64,000 bases of DNA. Origin: Roseovarius aestuarii. Its GTDB lineage: Bacteria; Pseudomonadota; Alphaproteobacteria; Rhodobacterales; Rhodobacteraceae. The DNA lies in contig JAPWHL010000021.1 of the NCBI GenBank assembly GCA_027214255.1, positions 1 to 64,000 of the forward strand, written 5' to 3'. Shown here in pieces: positions 62,704 to 64,000 of the stretch (position 1 is its first letter; each line of letters starts with the position of its first letter). The notes under the pieces were generated by a model, which saw only the letters and a program-made list of their open reading frames with translations, was not told the DNA's origin and searched no databases. The position numbers and the translations under genes are program-made.

Positions 62704-63655
62704 AACCATTGGAAATACGCCGCTACTTCACCTTGGCGAGAGCAGCACTGGGGCCAACACATATCTAAAACTTGAAATGTTTAATCCAACAGGATCAATG
62801 AAAGATCGGATGGCATATAACATGATTGAAACACTTCAATCTGACATGAGCGGCTTCGATGGACCGCCAAAAATTGTAGAATCCTCGTCAGGGAACACCG
62901 CTAGCGCTCTATCAATGCTGTGTGCCGCTCGCGGCTGGGAATTTACAGCCATTATGGATGGCCATGCTAGCAAAGACAAAGTACGTGCTGTGAGGGCGCT
63001 TGGTGGGAAGGTCGAGTTTGTAGGGGACGGCACAGGCAGCCTTTCAACCGCAGATCGCGATGCATTGGCTAGAGAAATTGCAGAGAGTTCCGAAGATACG
63101 TTTTGGACTGCACAACACGACAATCCAGCAAATGGTGCGGGATATGCTGGGCTTTGCGATGAGCTGGTTTGTGATCTAGGAGACGATATCTACGCGTTCG
63201 TAGCGGCCATTGGCACCGGTGGGTCGTTGTGTGGTACTGCCGAAGCTCTGAAGGAGATAAACCCTTCCACCATAGTCATCGGAGTCGAGCCTGAAGGAAG
63301 CGTGATTTTCGGTGGTCCAGCTCACGAATATCATCAGTCAGGGACGGGAACCCCGCAAGGTGCGGATGTAGGACTTGTCATCAATTATGATGTCATTGAT
63401 GAAGGTCGAAAGGTTTCTGATAGAGATGCCTTCACTACATGCCATTTTCTAGCTCGTAAGTTCGGTCTGCTTGTAGGTGGCTCAACAGGGGGCGCGGTTT
63501 TTGAGGCCATGCGAATTGCAGATACCGCACCAGCGCAGGCAAATATTGTCACCCTAGCCTGTGATAATGGTTCAAAATACCTCGACACCATTTTCTCGAA
63601 CGAGTGGTTGTCTCGAAAAGGGCTGTGCCTTGGCGATGTTAGCAAGGTCAGCTAG
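62681..63655 (+). CDS. cysteine-synthase/SbnA-like PLP enzyme (324 aa)
   Basis: Fold-type II PLP enzyme: LKLEMFNPTGSMKDRMA with the PLP lysine, VESSSGNTASALSM, GTGGSLCGTAEALK, then VGVEPEG-like IGVEPEGSVIFGGP and GGSTGGAVFEAM. The EGSVIFGG segment is closer to SbnA (O-phosphoserine to N-(1-amino-1-carboxyethyl)glutamate) than to CysK, though substrate choice cannot be settled. ATG 62681 lies within the end of the decarboxylase gene (23-bp overlap). Last gene of the plus-strand operon. Confidence 0.85.
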   Translation: MIIKSLTETIGNTPLLHLGESSTGANTYLKLEMFNPTGSMKDRMAYNMIETLQSDMSGFDGPPKIVESSSGNTASALSMLCAARGWEFTAIMDGHASKDKVRAVRALGGKVEFVGDGTGSLSTADRDALAREIAESSEDTFWTAQHDNPANGAGYAGLCDELVCDLGDDIYAFVAAIGTGGSLCGTAEALKEINPSTIVIGVEPEGSVIFGGPAHEYHQSGTGTPQGADVGLVINYDVIDEGRKVSDRDAFTTCHFLARKFGLLVGGSTGGAVFEAMRIADTAPAQANIVTLACDNGSKYLDTIFSNEWLSRKGLCLGDVSKVS

Positions 63656-63871
63656 TCGCACTGTTAGCTCAAAGTTCAGCCTATATTTTCATCAGCAAGC
63701 GACATTGCCGCCGCGTCAGCGGCGTCATTCTTGTCTCGTCTATTATCCCCATCCCTGGTGGCGTTCGGTAGATTCCGCGTTTCTGCGACAACCTATCTGT
63801 CAAAAAAGGTCAAACAAGTGCGTCATTCAAATTTCGGGTGACAGAAAATCAATGGGTTAGCGACCACCCAA
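63656..63871. other. non-coding right arm of the island
   Basis: No gene. Contains the inner end-type repeat CTATCTGTCAAAAAAGGTCA at 63793 and related TGACAG segments; ends at the right tip (63872-63896). Confidence 0.6.
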
Positions 63872-63903
63872 GGGTCAAACTATCTGTCACTCCACACTTT
63901 TTG

Positions 63904-63951
63904 TTGAATATTCAATACTGCATTGCTTGTATATTCGTTTTGGGATATACA
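63904..63951 (+). promoter_or_regulatory. palindromes upstream of the vapB-like gene
   Basis: TTGAATATTCAA (63904-63915) is a perfect 12-bp palindrome, and TGTATAT (63928-63934) / ATATACA (63945-63951) is a perfect inverted pair. Their place just upstream of a VapB-like start suggests autoregulatory operators. Confidence 0.65.
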
Positions 63952-63973
63952 TATGGGTAACAGGAGAACCGCT

Positions 63974-64000
63974 ATGCCCCTCTATATCCGAGACGATCAA
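63974..64000 (+). CDS. VapB-like antitoxin gene, start only (cut by window end)
   Basis: ATG 63974 after AACAGGAGA; the nine visible residues MPLYIRDDQ match the usual start of VapB/Rv0623-type antitoxins (MPLYIRDDEVD-like). A VapC PIN toxin would be expected just beyond the window. Confidence 0.65.

Larger units (their letters stand above)
55986..63896 (+). mobile_element. 7.9-kb island between inverted IS21-like ends
   Basis: Left end 55986-56012 and right end 63872-63896 are inverted relatives; both have the tip TGTG and share ATAGTTTGACCC. Further in, 56026-56047 matches the reverse complement of 63793-63814 at 19 of 22 positions. The left end carries several TTTGACC...ATGG.CAG units at about 22-bp spacing, the multiple-repeat pattern of IS21-family ends. 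CTTTT precedes the left tip (55981-55985) and follows the right tip (63897-63901), a candidate 5-bp target duplication. No istA/istB lies inside; the cargo is a biosynthetic gene set. Confidence 0.75.

Overview
The window looks like part of a large conjugative plasmid from an alphaproteobacterium, most likely a marine Rhodobacteraceae (roseobacter) species. Pointers are a RepABC-type RepC initiator, a VirB/VirD4 type IV secretion system with VirC1-like and VirD2-like relaxosome genes, small DUF1127, DUF3768, DUF6429 and XRE proteins common in that family, and G-rich tailless hairpins after genes. All assignments come from reading protein motifs; no database search was possible.

Layout. 0-8.7 kb: small overlapping genes of plasmid-establishment type (methylase-like protein, ArdC antirestriction protein, zinc-ribbon and membrane peptides), separated by structured non-coding leaders. 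A 447-bp leader at the left edge recurs exactly at 52.5 kb, and a diverged relative lies at 4.85 kb. 8.7-16.6 kb: mobilisation module (VirC2-like and VirC1 on the minus strand; a repeat-rich 0.6-kb candidate oriT or partition site; MobC/VirD1-like, relaxase, VirD4, a small protein and a zeta-like kinase on the plus strand). 16.6-25.5 kb: accessory island with an IS-interrupted glycerate-kinase-like pseudogene, EamA exporter, DUF1127 protein, LysR regulator and a five-gene operon containing a PEP phosphomutase. 25.6-29.5 kb: hydrolase, a polytopic protein, a GIY-YIG protein and small genes. 29.5-41 kb: virB operon on the minus strand (B1, B2, B3-B4 fusion, lipoprotein, a lytic transglycosylase/VirB5 hybrid, VirB5, small exported protein, B6, B8-B11). 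41-45.4 kb: exported proteins, a duplicated control region, repC and a DUF3800 gene. 46-51.9 kb: GlcG-like protein, LysR, bestrophin, glutathione-dependent formaldehyde dehydrogenase and small genes. 51.9-56 kb: XRE regulator, the repeated leader, DUF3768 and a long ParB-like protein. 55.99-63.90 kb: a second biosynthetic island. 63.97 kb: start of a VapB-like antitoxin gene.

Two systems stand out. (1) 20.6-25.5 kb encodes PEP mutase with a homocitrate-synthase-like enzyme, a two-subunit aconitase-type isomerase and an isopropylmalate/isocitrate-dehydrogenase-like enzyme. These are the enzyme types that convert phosphoenolpyruvate to phosphonopyruvate and extend it to 2-oxo-4-phosphonobutyrate in FR-900098 biosynthesis, so this is a plasmid-borne phosphonate cluster. 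(2) 55.99-63.90 kb carries LysR, methyltransferase, EamA exporter, membrane desaturase (broken by an IS), a ParB/sulfiredoxin-fold protein resembling free-serine kinases, a fold-III PLP decarboxylase and a cysteine-synthase-like enzyme. It lies between inverted IS21-like ends with a candidate CTTTT target duplication and no transposase of its own, as if an amino-acid-derived small-molecule pathway moves as transposon cargo.

Two IS5-type elements interrupt genes (17.0-17.9 kb and 59.2-60.05 kb). In both cases removing the IS plus one target copy restores an uninterrupted reading frame, so the insertions look recent.
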